From: Anaerococcus vaginimassiliensis
Lineage (GTDB): Bacteria; Bacillota; Clostridia; Tissierellales; Peptoniphilaceae
Direction: 5' to 3'
Assembly (NCBI RefSeq): GCF_900626155.1
Contig: NZ_LR130844.1
Location: 124,001-188,000, forward strand
DNA length: 64,000 nt
The notes beneath the pieces are model-generated. The model was not told the DNA's origin. It ran no database searches and worked only from the letters and a program-made list of their open reading frames with translations. Below are positions 26,188 through 35,449 of the stretch, piece after piece. Numbering within the stretch: the first letter of the stretch is position 1; each line of letters begins with the position of its first letter. The position numbers and the translations under genes are program-made.

Positions 26188-27099
26188 TTACACTAACTTA
26201 AAATCCTTAGTTTCTATGGTTTTCTTATCTTTTATTTCAATTATTTTATCATAGTATTTGCTGTAGTCTATATCTCTTCTGTGAGAAATGGATATGATTG
26301 TTTTATCGAGTTTGGCGAAAATCTTTTCCAGTTCGCTTGCCATTTTTAAATCAAGAGCAGATGTCGCCTCATCTATAAGGATAATCGAACTATCCTTGTA
26401 TAAGGCTCTCGCAATTTCTATTCTTTGCATCTCCCCACCAGATAGGTTAGATCCCGCATCTTTGATTACAGCGTGATAGCCATCTTCTAGGGTGTCAAGC
26501 AATTTATATAGTCCAGATTTCTTGATTGCTTTATCAAGCTTCTCATAGTCAATCTCATCTGGAGTTTCAAACAAGACAATATTTGCTAGGATACTATCTC
26601 TAAATATCATTGGTTTTTGGGCTACTATTGAAATATCCTCGTATATTTCTTGTCTACTAAGAGCGTCTATATTATTATTTTTTATAAAAATATTTCCAGA
26701 TTTTGCAGTAAGCTCTTTGGTAATAAGTTTAAAAATAGTTGATTTTCCTGTTCCGCTTGCACCACTTATAATAACGTGCTCGTCTTTGTTTATGGAAAAT
26801 GATGCTTTATCTAAAATTTTTTTATTAGTATAAGAAAAACTCACGTCAGCAAATAGAATATCTTGATTTTTAGAGATATCACTTTTATTATAACTATCTA
26901 AACTAGATATTTGATTTTCTTTTTTAGAATAATCATCTTGTATTCTCTGTCTTATTTTTTTAGTAGAATTGATGTCACCATAGCTATCAGCAATCTCTTG
27001 CATTGGCCAAATTATAATATTCATCAAACTTAGAAGAACTGGAAAATAGAAATCTTCAATTTTCCCCCAATAGACAAAAAGAGCTGATAGAAGCATCAA
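26188..27099 (-). CDS. ABC exporter, ATP-binding fragment
   Basis: This is the downstream piece of the broken exporter. The 303-residue frame contains the last membrane segment and a complete nucleotide-binding domain: Walker A SGASGTGKST, Q-loop IVAQKPM, signature LSGGEMQR, Walker B IILIDEATSALD and the switch histidine in ISISHRRD. If translated alone it would lack most of the membrane domain. The ATG at 27097-27099 has no good ribosome-binding site, which argues against independent expression. Confidence 0.55.
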   Translation of the reverse strand: MMLLSALFVYWGKIEDFYFPVLLSLMNIIIWPMQEIADSYGDINSTKKIRQRIQDDYSKKENQISSLDSYNKSDISKNQDILFADVSFSYTNKKILDKASFSINKDEHVIISGASGTGKSTIFKLITKELTAKSGNIFIKNNNIDALSRQEIYEDISIVAQKPMIFRDSILANIVLFETPDEIDYEKLDKAIKKSGLYKLLDTLEDGYHAVIKDAGSNLSGGEMQRIEIARALYKDSSIILIDEATSALDLKMASELEKIFAKLDKTIISISHRRDIDYSKYYDKIIEIKDKKTIETKDFKLV

Positions 27100-27137
27100 G
27101 AAAGTCTGAAGTATTAAAGATGATTCGTTTATTATAC

Positions 27138-27896
27138 TTATCCTAGAACCATTGAGGAAAACAGATTTCTGATGGATCTTTTCATTTTCCCTTGTTTTTG
27201 GTCAAATTTTTTAAGAAAGTGACTCGTCTTATTAAACCTAAACAAAGTTCCATAAACGTAAAAAGAATCATTTAAGATTTCGTTGTATTTGTTTATAGAT
27301 TTCATATAATTTTCGTTCTCATTAGAAGATAAGGATGAAATTATCTTAGAAATTATCATGATTATTATCCCAAAAGCGAATATAATCATTGTTATTTCAA
27401 CATTTATAGTAAATCCATATCCTAGGCATAAGACTAGAAGGAAAATACTTGATACTATCCTATCTATGGCAAAAATATAGTTTTCCTCAATAAATTTCAA
27501 ATCATTATTGAAGAGTGATATGTACGATGCCTTGTCTTTGCTCTCAAAATATATAGGATCTCTCCTTAAAATATTTTCCATCAAGTCTTTTTTCACTCTA
27601 ATGTTCCACATACACGAAACCTTAGCCTTAATCTTTGACCTAGAAAATCTGAGAAAAAAAGAAATCACAGCCCACAAAATAAAAAATATAACAGTAGATT
27701 TAATTAAAGTAGCATCCTTGTATGTAACAATTTTAGAAAATCTCTCTATTAATTTGGTTAGAAAATATTGTTCCAAATCGCTAAATATAGATACAAGTAT
27801 AAATACAACAAAAATCCAATTGATTTTTACAAATCTAAATCCACCCTTACAATAATCTAATTTTCCCTTCATATAATCCGCCTTCGTTATGTACAA
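27138..27896 (-). CDS. ABC exporter, membrane-domain fragment
   Basis: This is the upstream piece of the broken exporter, 252 residues. It holds about four transmembrane helices of an ABC type-1 exporter domain (KINWIFVVFILVSIFSDL onward, then VIFFILWAVISFFLRF) and the cytoplasmic coupling region RVKKDLMENILRRDPIYFE. The last 15 or so residues are out of frame relative to the rest of the family and probably are not part of the original protein. Confidence 0.55.
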   Translation of the reverse strand: MYITKADYMKGKLDYCKGGFRFVKINWIFVVFILVSIFSDLEQYFLTKLIERFSKIVTYKDATLIKSTVIFFILWAVISFFLRFSRSKIKAKVSCMWNIRVKKDLMENILRRDPIYFESKDKASYISLFNNDLKFIEENYIFAIDRIVSSIFLLVLCLGYGFTINVEITMIIFAFGIIIMIISKIISSLSSNENENYMKSINKYNEILNDSFYVYGTLFRFNKTSHFLKKFDQKQGKMKRSIRNLFSSMVLG

Positions 27897-28039
27897 TTAT
27901 TATATTATCACTTTAATAAATTAGTTTGTTATTAATTTATTACTAATAACTATACGTTTTTTATACTAATTTTCATTAGATAGGTTAGTAAATATTTGAA
28001 TAAATAAATTATAAAATTTCTAAATTTGCCACTAAAAAA

Positions 28040-28066
28040 GGACCTTTGCATTTTTTGCAAGAGTCC
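28040..28066 (-). terminator. Terminator of the ffh-trmD-rplS operon
   Basis: An 11-bp stem with one bulge region (GGACTCTTGCA / TGCAAAGGTCC) followed by TTTTTTA on the minus strand, ten bases past the rplS stop. Confidence 0.85.
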
Positions 28067-28075
28067 TTCTTTTTC

Positions 28076-28423
28076 TTAATAATTTGTTTTTTCTTTAACT
28101 TTAGCTGCCTTACCTTGACGATCTCTAAGGTATTTAAGTTTAGCTCTTCTAACTTTACCACGTCTAACTACGTGTAGTTTTTCAATTTTTGGTGAGTTGT
28201 ATACAAATGTTCTTTCTACTCCAACTCCATAGCTGATTCTTCTAACTGTGAAAGTTTTGTTTATTCCACCTTCGTTGATGTAGATTACTGTTCCTTCAAA
28301 GTCTTGAAGTCTTTCTTTGTCACCTTCTTTGATTCTGTAGCTTAGTCTTACTGTATCACCTACTCTAAAGTCAAATTTTTCTTCACGTAGGTTTTCTTGT
28401 TCAATTTTTTTGATTAAATCCAT
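28076..28423 (-). CDS. rplS: 50S ribosomal protein L19
   Basis: L19 sits at the 30S-50S interface. The 115-residue protein has typical features: [45 protein letters not shown] and a basic C-terminus. The ATG at 28421-28423 follows GAGGAGA and gives the normal length. Its start lies 23 bases inside the end of trmD. Confidence 0.97.
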   Translation of the reverse strand: MDLIKKIEQENLREEKFDFRVGDTVRLSYRIKEGDKERLQDFEGTVIYINEGGINKTFTVRRISYGVGVERTFVYNSPKIEKLHVVRRGKVRRAKLKYLRDRQGKAAKVKEKTNY

Positions 28424-29117
28424 CTTTGCTCTCCTCTCGTAAGAATTGTTCATATAAGTCTGGTCTTACTCTTTTAGTTTTCTCTATTGCACTTTTCCTA
28501 TTCCAAGCGGCAATCTTCTTGTGGTCTCCGCTTACAAGCTCACTTGGAACGAAGTATCCGTTGAAGTTACGAGGTTTGGTATATTCATCTTGTTGCAATA
28601 AAGTATTGTAATGAGAGTCTGTAGTCAAGGATTCCCTTTTTCCTACAACTCCATCTATAAATCTTGCCATTGAATCTATAAGCACCATGGCTGGGATTTC
28701 TCCACCTGTAAGTACATAATCGCCTATAGATATTTCATAGTCGATATAATGGTTAGTAATTCTCGCATCTATTCCTTCATAATGACCGCAAATTATGATT
28801 AGATCTTTAATTTCTGCAAAGTCGATTGCTAATTTCTGATTTAATTTCTTGCCTGCTGCTGACATGTAGCAGACTTTTGATTCTGGTTTTTTCACAGACA
28901 TCAAAGCATCATATATAACTTGGGGTCTGATAAGCATGCCGGCTGCCCCGCCGTATACTGTATCATCTACATGGTTGTGCTTGTTATTGCTAAAGTCTCT
29001 TATATCTACTAAATTTATTTCTAGTTTTTTGTTTTGAATTGCTTTTCCTATTACCCCATAAGTTTTAAGGAACTCAAAACTTTCAGGAAATAGGGTAAGT
29101 ATGGTAACTCTATTCAT
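28401..29117 (-). CDS. trmD: tRNA (guanine-N1)-methyltransferase
   Basis: Methylates G37 in tRNAs reading CUN, CCN and CGG, preventing frameshifts. The 238-residue protein carries the SPOUT knot: [23 protein letters not shown], and [17 protein letters not shown]. It sits in the usual rimM-trmD-rplS order and overlaps both neighbours slightly. Confidence 0.96.
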   Translation of the reverse strand: MNRVTILTLFPESFEFLKTYGVIGKAIQNKKLEINLVDIRDFSNNKHNHVDDTVYGGAAGMLIRPQVIYDALMSVKKPESKVCYMSAAGKKLNQKLAIDFAEIKDLIIICGHYEGIDARITNHYIDYEISIGDYVLTGGEIPAMVLIDSMARFIDGVVGKRESLTTDSHYNTLLQQDEYTKPRNFNGYFVPSELVSGDHKKIAAWNRKSAIEKTKRVRPDLYEQFLREESKDGFNQKN

Positions 29118-29598
29118 AATCTGCTAGGTTATCTACTTCTATTTTCTTGTTTTTTATATCAACATTTGTGATTACAGTTTTTAATGCTGGTAATAGGACT
29201 TCTATCTTGTCAGTTTTTTCTATAACATATACATCGTTTGGATAAACTCCACTGATTATGTCTTTGACTTTACCCACTTTTTGCCCATTGGAGTAAACAT
29301 CAAGTCCAATCATTTCATATATATAAAACTCTCCATCAGAAAGCTTGCCACGATCTTTTTCATCTATGGTTATATCTTTTCCGACAAGTTTCAGGGAATC
29401 ATTTATGTCGTTGTATTCTACAAATTTTAGAACCTTGAATCCTTTTTGGTCGAAGGAGTCTTCTATTGTTAGAAGTTCATCTCCTATATAAACTTTAGAT
29501 CCTTTATCAAACCTCTTCTCATTATCGGAAAATGGTCTAACTTTAACATTTCCTCTAATGCCGTGGGTTGTTATTACCTCTGCAACTGTTATTCTCAT
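29110..29598 (-). CDS. rimM: Ribosome maturation factor RimM
   Basis: Assists maturation of the 30S head by binding S19. The 162-residue protein starts ITTHGIRGNVKVRPFSD (RimM N-domain) and has the PRC-barrel C-domain with YEMIGLDVYSNGQKVGKVKDI. It overlaps khpA by four bases and trmD by eight. Confidence 0.95.
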   Translation of the reverse strand: MRITVAEVITTHGIRGNVKVRPFSDNEKRFDKGSKVYIGDELLTIEDSFDQKGFKVLKFVEYNDINDSLKLVGKDITIDEKDRGKLSDGEFYIYEMIGLDVYSNGQKVGKVKDIISGVYPNDVYVIEKTDKIEVLLPALKTVITNVDIKNKKIEVDNLADYE

Positions 29599-29819
29599 AT
29601 TCTTATGTTGACCTTAACATCTTCCTTGATCGCTGCTGCTCTAGCTATGGCTCTGATGGAATTTATTATGTTTCCACGAACTCCTATAACTCTGCCCTTA
29701 TCTTCTTCTGCTACATGGATTAGTAGGTCTACTTCTCCATTTTCGCTAGTTTCTTCGATAATTACAGCGTCTTTGTTTTCTACTAATTCTTTAACAATTA
29801 ATTCAACTAGGTTTTTCAT
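29595..29819 (-). CDS. khpA: KH-domain RNA-binding protein KhpA
   Basis: A 74-residue KH protein. The GxxG-type loop is GRVIGVRGNIINSIRAI. KhpA usually pairs with KhpB (Jag) and influences cell division and sRNA-mRNA contacts in Firmicutes. Located between rpsP and rimM as usual. Confidence 0.93.
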   Translation of the reverse strand: MKNLVELIVKELVENKDAVIIEETSENGEVDLLIHVAEEDKGRVIGVRGNIINSIRAIARAAAIKEDVKVNIRI

Positions 29820-29820
29820 C

Positions 29821-30066
29821 TTATGCTAATACGTCGTTATCTTTGAATAATTTTTCAACTATAGATGTTGGTTTTGCACCGTTTTTAATCCATTGTTTAG
29901 CTTTTTCATTGTCCACTCTAAATTCTTTTGGATTTGAGATTGGATTGTAAATTCCGATTTCTTCGATGAATTTACCATCTCTTGGGCTTCTTGAATCTGC
30001 TACTACAACTCTGTAAAATGGTTTTTTCTTTTGTCCCATTCTTTTTAATCTAATTTTAACTGCCAT
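29821..30066 (-). CDS. rpsP: 30S ribosomal protein S16
   Basis: An 81-residue ribosomal protein beginning [25 protein letters not shown], with EEIGIYNP and a normal length. TAGGAGG precedes the ATG. It lies 25 bases after ffh and directly before khpA. Confidence 0.97.
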   Translation of the reverse strand: MAVKIRLKRMGQKKKPFYRVVVADSRSPRDGKFIEEIGIYNPISNPKEFRVDNEKAKQWIKNGAKPTSIVEKLFKDNDVLA

Positions 30067-30091
30067 TGTTTCCTCCTATTTTAGTTTAGGC

Positions 30092-31429
30092 TTAAAAGAA
30101 AGGCATCTTTGGAAGTTTTCTGCCTCTTTTATTTTTTGTCATGCCTGTCATTTTCTTCATCATTTTTTTCAGTTCTTTGAACTGTTTGAGCAATTTGTTA
30201 AGTTCTTTTACATCAACCCCTGAACCTTTGGCTATACGTTCTTTTCTGCTCTTGCCAATTATTTCAGGTTTTTCCCTTTCTTCTTTGGTCATTGAATTTA
30301 TTAGAGCTTCAATTCTCACAAATCCAGTATCATCGACGTTAACTCCCTTTAGCATCTTTGAGTTAACTCCTGGAATCATGGCTAGAAGATCTTCCAATGG
30401 ACCCATATTTCTAATCTGTTGAACTTGTTCCATGAAGTCATCCAAGGTGTAAGTTTGCTCACGCATCTTACGTTCAAGCTCCTTGGCGTTTTCTATAGAT
30501 AGCTCTTTTTCAGCTTTTTCTATTAGGGAAAGGACATCTCCCATTCCTAAAATCCTGTTTGCCATCCTATCTGGGTGGAAAGGCTCTAGGTCTTCTAGTT
30601 TTTCACCAACACCTATAAATTTGATTGGTTTTCCAACAACTTGTCTGATTGAAAGGGCTGCACCACCTCTTGCATCACCATCTAGCTTGGTTAGAATTAC
30701 TCCTGTTATGTCTAGATATTCGTCAAAAGTTTTTGCAACATTGACTGCCTCTTGACCTGTCATTGCATCAACAACGAGTAGGATTTCGTCTGGATTTACA
30801 GCTTCTTTTATATTTTTAAGCTCATCCATAAGGTCAGTATCAATTTGTAAACGTCCTGCCGTATCAAGGATTATGACATCGTGATTGTTGCTTCTTGCAT
30901 AATCTTTTGCTTCCCTTGCGGTTTTTACTGGGTCTTGCTTATCTTTGTCAAATACTTCTACACCTGCAGTCTTACCTACAACCTTAAGTTGTTCAATAGC
31001 TGCTGGTCTATAGATATCAAGAGCAGTAAGCATTGGGTTTCTATTTTCCTTCTTTAACTTTAGGGCAAGCTTACCCGAATGAGTAGTCTTACCTGAACCT
31101 TGAAGTCCTACCATCATTACTATATGAGGAGTAGATCCCTTAAAGTCTAGCTTGGAATTTTCCTTTCCCATAAGAGCAGTTAGCTCTTCGTTTACAATCT
31201 TTACAACCATTTGACCTGGTGATAGGGAAGTCATAACATCTTGCCCAAGTGATCTTTCCTTGATTGTCTTTACAAAATCTTTTACGACCTTGTAGTTAAC
31301 ATCTGCTTCTAGTAAAGAGAGTCTAATCTCTCTCATAGCGGCATCTATATCTTTTTCACTTAATTTTCCTTTTCCTGTAAGCTTACCAAGAGTCTCTTGG
31401 AGTCTTTCCGAAAGGCCTTCAAATACCAT
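30092..31429 (-). CDS. ffh: Signal recognition particle protein Ffh
   Basis: The SRP54 GTPase that targets nascent membrane proteins to the translocon. The 445-residue protein has the N-domain, the G-domain (G1 GLQGSGKTTHSGKLA, DTAGRLQ, TKLDGDARGG) and the methionine-rich M-domain (QVQQIRNMGPLEDLLAMIPG, LKKMMKKMTGMTKNKRG) that binds signal peptides and SRP RNA. It follows ylxM by 11 bases. Confidence 0.97.
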   Translation of the reverse strand: MVFEGLSERLQETLGKLTGKGKLSEKDIDAAMREIRLSLLEADVNYKVVKDFVKTIKERSLGQDVMTSLSPGQMVVKIVNEELTALMGKENSKLDFKGSTPHIVMMVGLQGSGKTTHSGKLALKLKKENRNPMLTALDIYRPAAIEQLKVVGKTAGVEVFDKDKQDPVKTAREAKDYARSNNHDVIILDTAGRLQIDTDLMDELKNIKEAVNPDEILLVVDAMTGQEAVNVAKTFDEYLDITGVILTKLDGDARGGAALSIRQVVGKPIKFIGVGEKLEDLEPFHPDRMANRILGMGDVLSLIEKAEKELSIENAKELERKMREQTYTLDDFMEQVQQIRNMGPLEDLLAMIPGVNSKMLKGVNVDDTGFVRIEALINSMTKEEREKPEIIGKSRKERIAKGSGVDVKELNKLLKQFKELKKMMKKMTGMTKNKRGRKLPKMPFF

Positions 31430-31440
31430 AGCATCCCTCT

Positions 31441-31764
31441 CTAAATCGCATCTATTACGTCTGTTATTTCTCTAATTGCTAATTCATAATTTGAACTTTC
31501 CATCAGCTCTCTTATACTAATAAGAGAATCTTTCAGTTCCTCGCGGCTTTTCAGTAAAGAAAGCTCATCTTCAAACTCAAATAATTTATCCTCAGATCTT
31601 TTGATCATATCTGATATAGCTTGCTTGCTCCTATCAGTATTGTCTGCAATCTCCTGAAGGGATAAATCTTCGTTGTAATAACAATTAATAACATCTCTTT
31701 GTTTTTCATTAAGAAGTGCGCCGTATATATCGAATAATTGAGCCACTTTTACTATTTTTTCCAT
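31441..31764 (-). CDS. ylxM: UPF0122 (YlxM) DNA-binding protein
   Basis: A 107-residue helix-turn-helix protein of the YlxM family: LLNEKQRDVINCYYNEDLSLQEIADNTDRSKQAISDMIKR, like sigma-70 region 4. It is normally encoded with ffh and thought to modulate SRP expression. The ATG at 31762-31764 follows AGGTGA. An in-frame TTG five codons earlier starts before that site and was not chosen. Confidence 0.93.
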   Translation of the reverse strand: MEKIVKVAQLFDIYGALLNEKQRDVINCYYNEDLSLQEIADNTDRSKQAISDMIKRSEDKLFEFEDELSLLKSREELKDSLISIRELMESSNYELAIREITDVIDAI

Positions 31765-31774
31765 AAAATCACCT

Positions 31775-31828
31775 GTCAAGTCTTTTACTTGACCTATCCA
31801 TTATACACCCTTGTTTTAGCTAAGTCAA
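31775..31828 (-). promoter_or_regulatory. Promoter of the ylxM-ffh-rpsP-trmD-rplS operon and leader inverted repeat
   Basis: Minus-strand TTGACT (31823-31828) and TATAAT (31800-31805) are 17 bp apart, close to consensus. Just downstream, at about 31775-31793, GTCAAGT and ACTTGAC form a 7-bp inverted repeat immediately before the ylxM ribosome-binding site, which could affect ylxM translation. Confidence 0.75.
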
Positions 31829-31858
31829 CAAAAAATATTGACCTAGATATATTAAAAA

Positions 31859-31879
31859 AGCTAGGATTTCTCCTAGCTT
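31859..31879 (-). terminator. Terminator after htrA
   Basis: Stem AGCTAGGA / TCCTAGCT with a 4-nt loop, followed on the minus strand by TTTTTTAATA. Confidence 0.85.
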
Positions 31880-31912
31880 AATTTTAAAAGATATTTATCT
31901 TATTTCTTAGAT

Positions 31913-33157
31913 TTATGGAAGATTGAAAAATGGATTAGATAATCCTTCGTCCATATCTTCATTAGTGTTTTCATCTTTAGAACTTGGTTTTGCCTTGTTA
32001 TATTCATCTACATTTGATGTATCTATATTAAACTCAAGGTCCAAATTCTTTTTCTTGCCATCTCTATATACTGTAATGGTCGCCTTATCCCCTACAGAAT
32101 AGCTCAACAAGATTTTTCTTAGAGAGCTCATATCAGTAACTTCTTTGCCATCAACAGCTGTTATTACATCACCCTCTTCTATTTGGCTATCCTTATCGAA
32201 AATAGAAACAACATACACTCCTTCATCAACACCAAGTTTTTCAGCATTGAAATTAGGGATTTGTTTTAGATAATCAATAGATTGACCAGTTATTCCTAGA
32301 TAAACAGAGTTAAACTTGCCTGTTTTTCTTACCTTTTCTATTACAGGTTTTACAGTATTGATAGGAATTGCAAAACCAATTCCGTCGCTATTACCTGCCT
32401 TAGCAGTATTAATTCCTATTAGCTCTCCTCTTGAGTTTAGTAAAGCTCCACCAGAGTTACCAGCATTTATTGCGGCATCTGTTTGCATTAGTCCATCCAT
32501 TGTAACACCAGTATTAAACTTAACAGACCTATTTAGTCCAGAGATAATACCGCTAGTTACAGTTGATTGAAGTTCAAATCCTAGTGGGTTACCAATAGCA
32601 ACTGTCCTATCACCTATACCTACTTCATCACTATCTCCAAGCTCTATTGCAGGAAGATTTTTCTTATCTACCTTTATAATAGCAAGATCTAGCGAAGCAT
32701 CGTTCCAAACAAGCTCAGCATCAGCAGTTTCCCCGTTTGAGAATAAAACATTAATTTGAGTGACATCGCCATTGCTTACAACGTGAGAGTTAGTCACAAT
32801 ATATCCATCCTCAGTTACTATAGAACCTGAACCGATACCCTCAACATAACCTTGTTGTTGACCGAAGAAAGATCTTTGAGTAACTTGAGATATTGTATTG
32901 ATACCAACCACAGAATCAATTGACTTCTTTACAACAACTGATTCCATAGAATCATCAGATTTAATATTAATATCTTTGCTTGTATTCTTTTCTTCCTTAC
33001 TTTCTATTTGATTTGGTTTATCATTGTTTTCTGTTGAAGTGTTATCATTATTCATTGCTCCACCGAGGAGAAAATAAATAACAAAACCACCAACTACAGC
33101 TCCCAAAAGAGCTGATATAAAATGTGAAAAGCCTCCATGTGCTTTATTCTTTCTCAT
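31913..33157 (-). CDS. htrA: HtrA/DegP-like membrane-anchored serine protease
   Basis: Surface quality-control protease of 414 residues. One N-terminal membrane segment (SALLGAVVGGFVIYFLLGG) anchors it, then an acidic linker, a trypsin-like domain with His125 (TNSHVV), Asp157 (SLDLAI) and Ser235 (NAGNSGGAL), and one C-terminal PDZ domain (about 275-385, GVDEGVYVVSIFDK onward). AGGAGG precedes the ATG. It is a single-gene unit with its own terminator. Confidence 0.95.
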   Translation of the reverse strand: MRKNKAHGGFSHFISALLGAVVGGFVIYFLLGGAMNNDNTSTENNDKPNQIESKEEKNTSKDINIKSDDSMESVVVKKSIDSVVGINTISQVTQRSFFGQQQGYVEGIGSGSIVTEDGYIVTNSHVVSNGDVTQINVLFSNGETADAELVWNDASLDLAIIKVDKKNLPAIELGDSDEVGIGDRTVAIGNPLGFELQSTVTSGIISGLNRSVKFNTGVTMDGLMQTDAAINAGNSGGALLNSRGELIGINTAKAGNSDGIGFAIPINTVKPVIEKVRKTGKFNSVYLGITGQSIDYLKQIPNFNAEKLGVDEGVYVVSIFDKDSQIEEGDVITAVDGKEVTDMSSLRKILLSYSVGDKATITVYRDGKKKNLDLEFNIDTSNVDEYNKAKPSSKDENTNEDMDEGLSNPFFNLP

Positions 33158-33257
33158 TAAAGTCTACCTCCTATTTAATCTATCATACAAAATATTTGTG
33201 GTAACACTTTGTTTTTGTAATTAAATTCATATAAAATTAGAAAACTTCTTCATTTAA

Positions 33258-34376
33258 TTAATAACTTTCTAATTTTTTTATCTTTATTCTATCTATTACG
33301 AAATTCAATATAGCGAGTATAACTCCGAAGCCTACTAGTATAAGAATATTTTTAATGTAAATTTCTTTATCAAAATTGTAGAAAATCAACTCATTATTTG
33401 CTACATAATAGAAACTAGGAAACAACTTTCCAATCGTAAGCGCCTTTTGAGATAGTAGACTCTGCGGTACAAAAACACCAGCTAAAAATGATGAACCAAG
33501 AGAAAATATATTCATTACAGCAGTAACAACTCCACCTTTATCTACTACATTTGAAATAAATACAGCTAAGCTTACTGTAACTAAAACAAAAACTAAAGAG
33601 TTGATTAGAAGTAATTTAAATGATTCATCAATCGATCTCATCCCATTAAGCACTATAAACAAGATAATATATACAGCCCACGATATAATAGCAAAAACAA
33701 AATTTCCTAAAAGTATTTCTAAATTTTCTCGAAATTTGCTAATAGGAGCTACCGAATTTCTATTGGCTATACTTTTTTTCTTATAAGTTAAGCTTATTAA
33801 AGAAACTACTAATATTATTTGGTTGAGGAAGGCATATGATAAAAAGTTAAAGTAATTAAGTACATTCTCTCCCAAACTTGACCTTGAATTATTCTCCAAA
33901 GAAACTTCTACATTTTTATTGAAATCTTCCTCGGTATATTTTATTGCATCTTTTGTATCATAACCTGATATTTCATAGCTTTTTATTTGATTTAAGAAAA
34001 GATTTATAGAATCTTTTACATATATAGAATAACTATCCAATGGACTAGTCTTTATTTCCACTTGTCTAGTATTTTCAAAATCTCTAGGTATTTTTATATA
34101 GACCGTTATTATTTGATAGAAGAGATTGTCATCTATATTTTTCCCCTCTAAATCAAGTATGTTATTTTCTCTTCCAAGATGGTCTATAAAGGCTCTCGAT
34201 AAATCACTATTGTCCAAATCTTCTATATAGATATCGGCTCTTGCCTTAATGTAATTGCTAGTATCATTACCACTTTTATTCGAAAATACAACAAGAAGTA
34301 TGAATATAAGAGCATACATTATTATAGCTTTTAAATGTCCCCTTACAATTTTAAAATAGTTTCTAAATACTATCAT
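33258..34376 (-). CDS. ABC-2 type exporter permease, subunit 2
   Basis: Integral membrane protein, 372 residues. One N-terminal transmembrane helix (AIIMYALIFILLVVF), a large extracellular domain (about 40-180) and five more helices, as in YhgE/ABC-2 permeases. The motif NRNSVAPISK also occurs in the neighbouring permease, so the two are paralogues likely forming a heterodimer. I chose the ATG at 34374-34376 because AGGGGAA precedes it; an earlier in-frame start overlaps the previous gene by much more. The exported substrate is unknown. Confidence 0.85.
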   Translation of the reverse strand: MIVFRNYFKIVRGHLKAIIMYALIFILLVVFSNKSGNDTSNYIKARADIYIEDLDNSDLSRAFIDHLGRENNILDLEGKNIDDNLFYQIITVYIKIPRDFENTRQVEIKTSPLDSYSIYVKDSINLFLNQIKSYEISGYDTKDAIKYTEEDFNKNVEVSLENNSRSSLGENVLNYFNFLSYAFLNQIILVVSLISLTYKKKSIANRNSVAPISKFRENLEILLGNFVFAIISWAVYIILFIVLNGMRSIDESFKLLLINSLVFVLVTVSLAVFISNVVDKGGVVTAVMNIFSLGSSFLAGVFVPQSLLSQKALTIGKLFPSFYYVANNELIFYNFDKEIYIKNILILVGFGVILAILNFVIDRIKIKKLESY

Positions 34377-35448
34377 ATTGCTTCCCCTTTGTGTATATAA
34401 AAGATATAAAGCCAAAAACTAATATTAATAATGCTAGATACTTAATATCTTGCCAATATCTATCCAGTCCATCATAGTAGTATAAGCTATACATTCCATC
34501 ATTTATAAGGGATACTGGGTTTAATTTGAACATTATAGGAAATTTCTCTTGAATAATAATCTTTGTGTCTGAGTTCATCATTCCTGACAAATATGATAAG
34601 AGCATGGTAATTGCAATGCCAATACCATTTTTGATCTCAATTGTAGCTTTATTGGATACACCTATTAGAATGCCAAACAACACACCAAACATACTAGAAA
34701 GTGCAACAAGAAAAATTAACGGCAATATCTTATTAGAAAAATCTATTCCATATAGTTTATTAAAAACAAAAATAGTAAAAAGAACAATTATAAAATTAAC
34801 TATAAACCCAGCTAACAACGAAGAAAGCAAATTTGTAGTCTTACTAATAGGAGCTACAGAGTTTCTTTTAGCAAGTGTGGATAAATTCGCCTCGTGTTTG
34901 TATACGATCATTAGACCTAAGCTATATCCATATAAAGCCTGCATACCTATTAATGAATAGAAAAAGGTATTTATTATATTAAGATTTTTCCTTGACTTAT
35001 CTACGATATGATTCTTATTGACATCTAAATTTGCGATATCATACTCCGGTTTATCTTTAGATATTCTCTTATACATATTTGCTTTTCTAAGATAGTTATT
35101 TAAGATATTTTCCATCAAAGACTCATAAATACCAGATTTTTTAAATACAATCTTGTCATAATCTTTTATGGAAGCAGTAACTTCTTCATCAGATAGCTTT
35201 ACCCCTTCTTTGATTTTTATAATTTTCTCATCTTCTAGTTCATCTAAAAAGTTATTAAAATATATATCATCTCTTAAACTTTCATTAACGGAAACATTTA
35301 TAGGTTCAAATTCCCACGAATCAAACATATTTCCTAAAGCTATACTAAAAAAGAAACCTAAGATTATAGGAAATACCAAAGACCAAAAGATTAGAAACCT
35401 ATCTCTAATAATCACCATAAAGGTATTTTTAAAGTTATGTAAAAACAT
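34363..35448 (-). CDS. ABC-2 type exporter permease, subunit 1
   Basis: A 361-residue permease with the same layout: a first helix (FLIFWSLVFPIILGFFFSIA), an external domain, then about five helices. It shares KRNSVAPISK with its partner. Its stop overlaps the start of the second permease by 14 bases and its start is one base from the ATPase stop, so the three subunits are translated together. Confidence 0.87.
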   Translation of the reverse strand: MFLHNFKNTFMVIIRDRFLIFWSLVFPIILGFFFSIALGNMFDSWEFEPINVSVNESLRDDIYFNNFLDELEDEKIIKIKEGVKLSDEEVTASIKDYDKIVFKKSGIYESLMENILNNYLRKANMYKRISKDKPEYDIANLDVNKNHIVDKSRKNLNIINTFFYSLIGMQALYGYSLGLMIVYKHEANLSTLAKRNSVAPISKTTNLLSSLLAGFIVNFIIVLFTIFVFNKLYGIDFSNKILPLIFLVALSSMFGVLFGILIGVSNKATIEIKNGIGIAITMLLSYLSGMMNSDTKIIIQEKFPIMFKLNPVSLINDGMYSLYYYDGLDRYWQDIKYLALLILVFGFISFIYTKGKQYDSI

Positions 35449-35449
35449 A

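Larger units (their letters stand above)
26188..27896 (-). pseudogene. ABC exporter gene broken by a single-base frameshift
   Basis: Two adjacent reading frames together make one full ABC exporter of about 570 residues: membrane domain first, ATPase second. The first frame breaks off at 27138, but the next frame continues the protein from about 27195 with TRENEKIHQKSVFLNGSR. The frames join neatly at a run of five T on the plus strand (27195-27199): adding one base restores FDQKTRENEK. This is either a real inactivating deletion, a slippage site or a sequencing error. The product would be a half-transporter exporting an unknown substrate. Confidence 0.75.

Noticed and set aside
27150-27240. 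Programmed -1 frameshift in the ABC exporter
   Set aside because: The run is only five A on the coding strand, without a canonical slippery heptamer or clear downstream structure. A simple indel explains it better.
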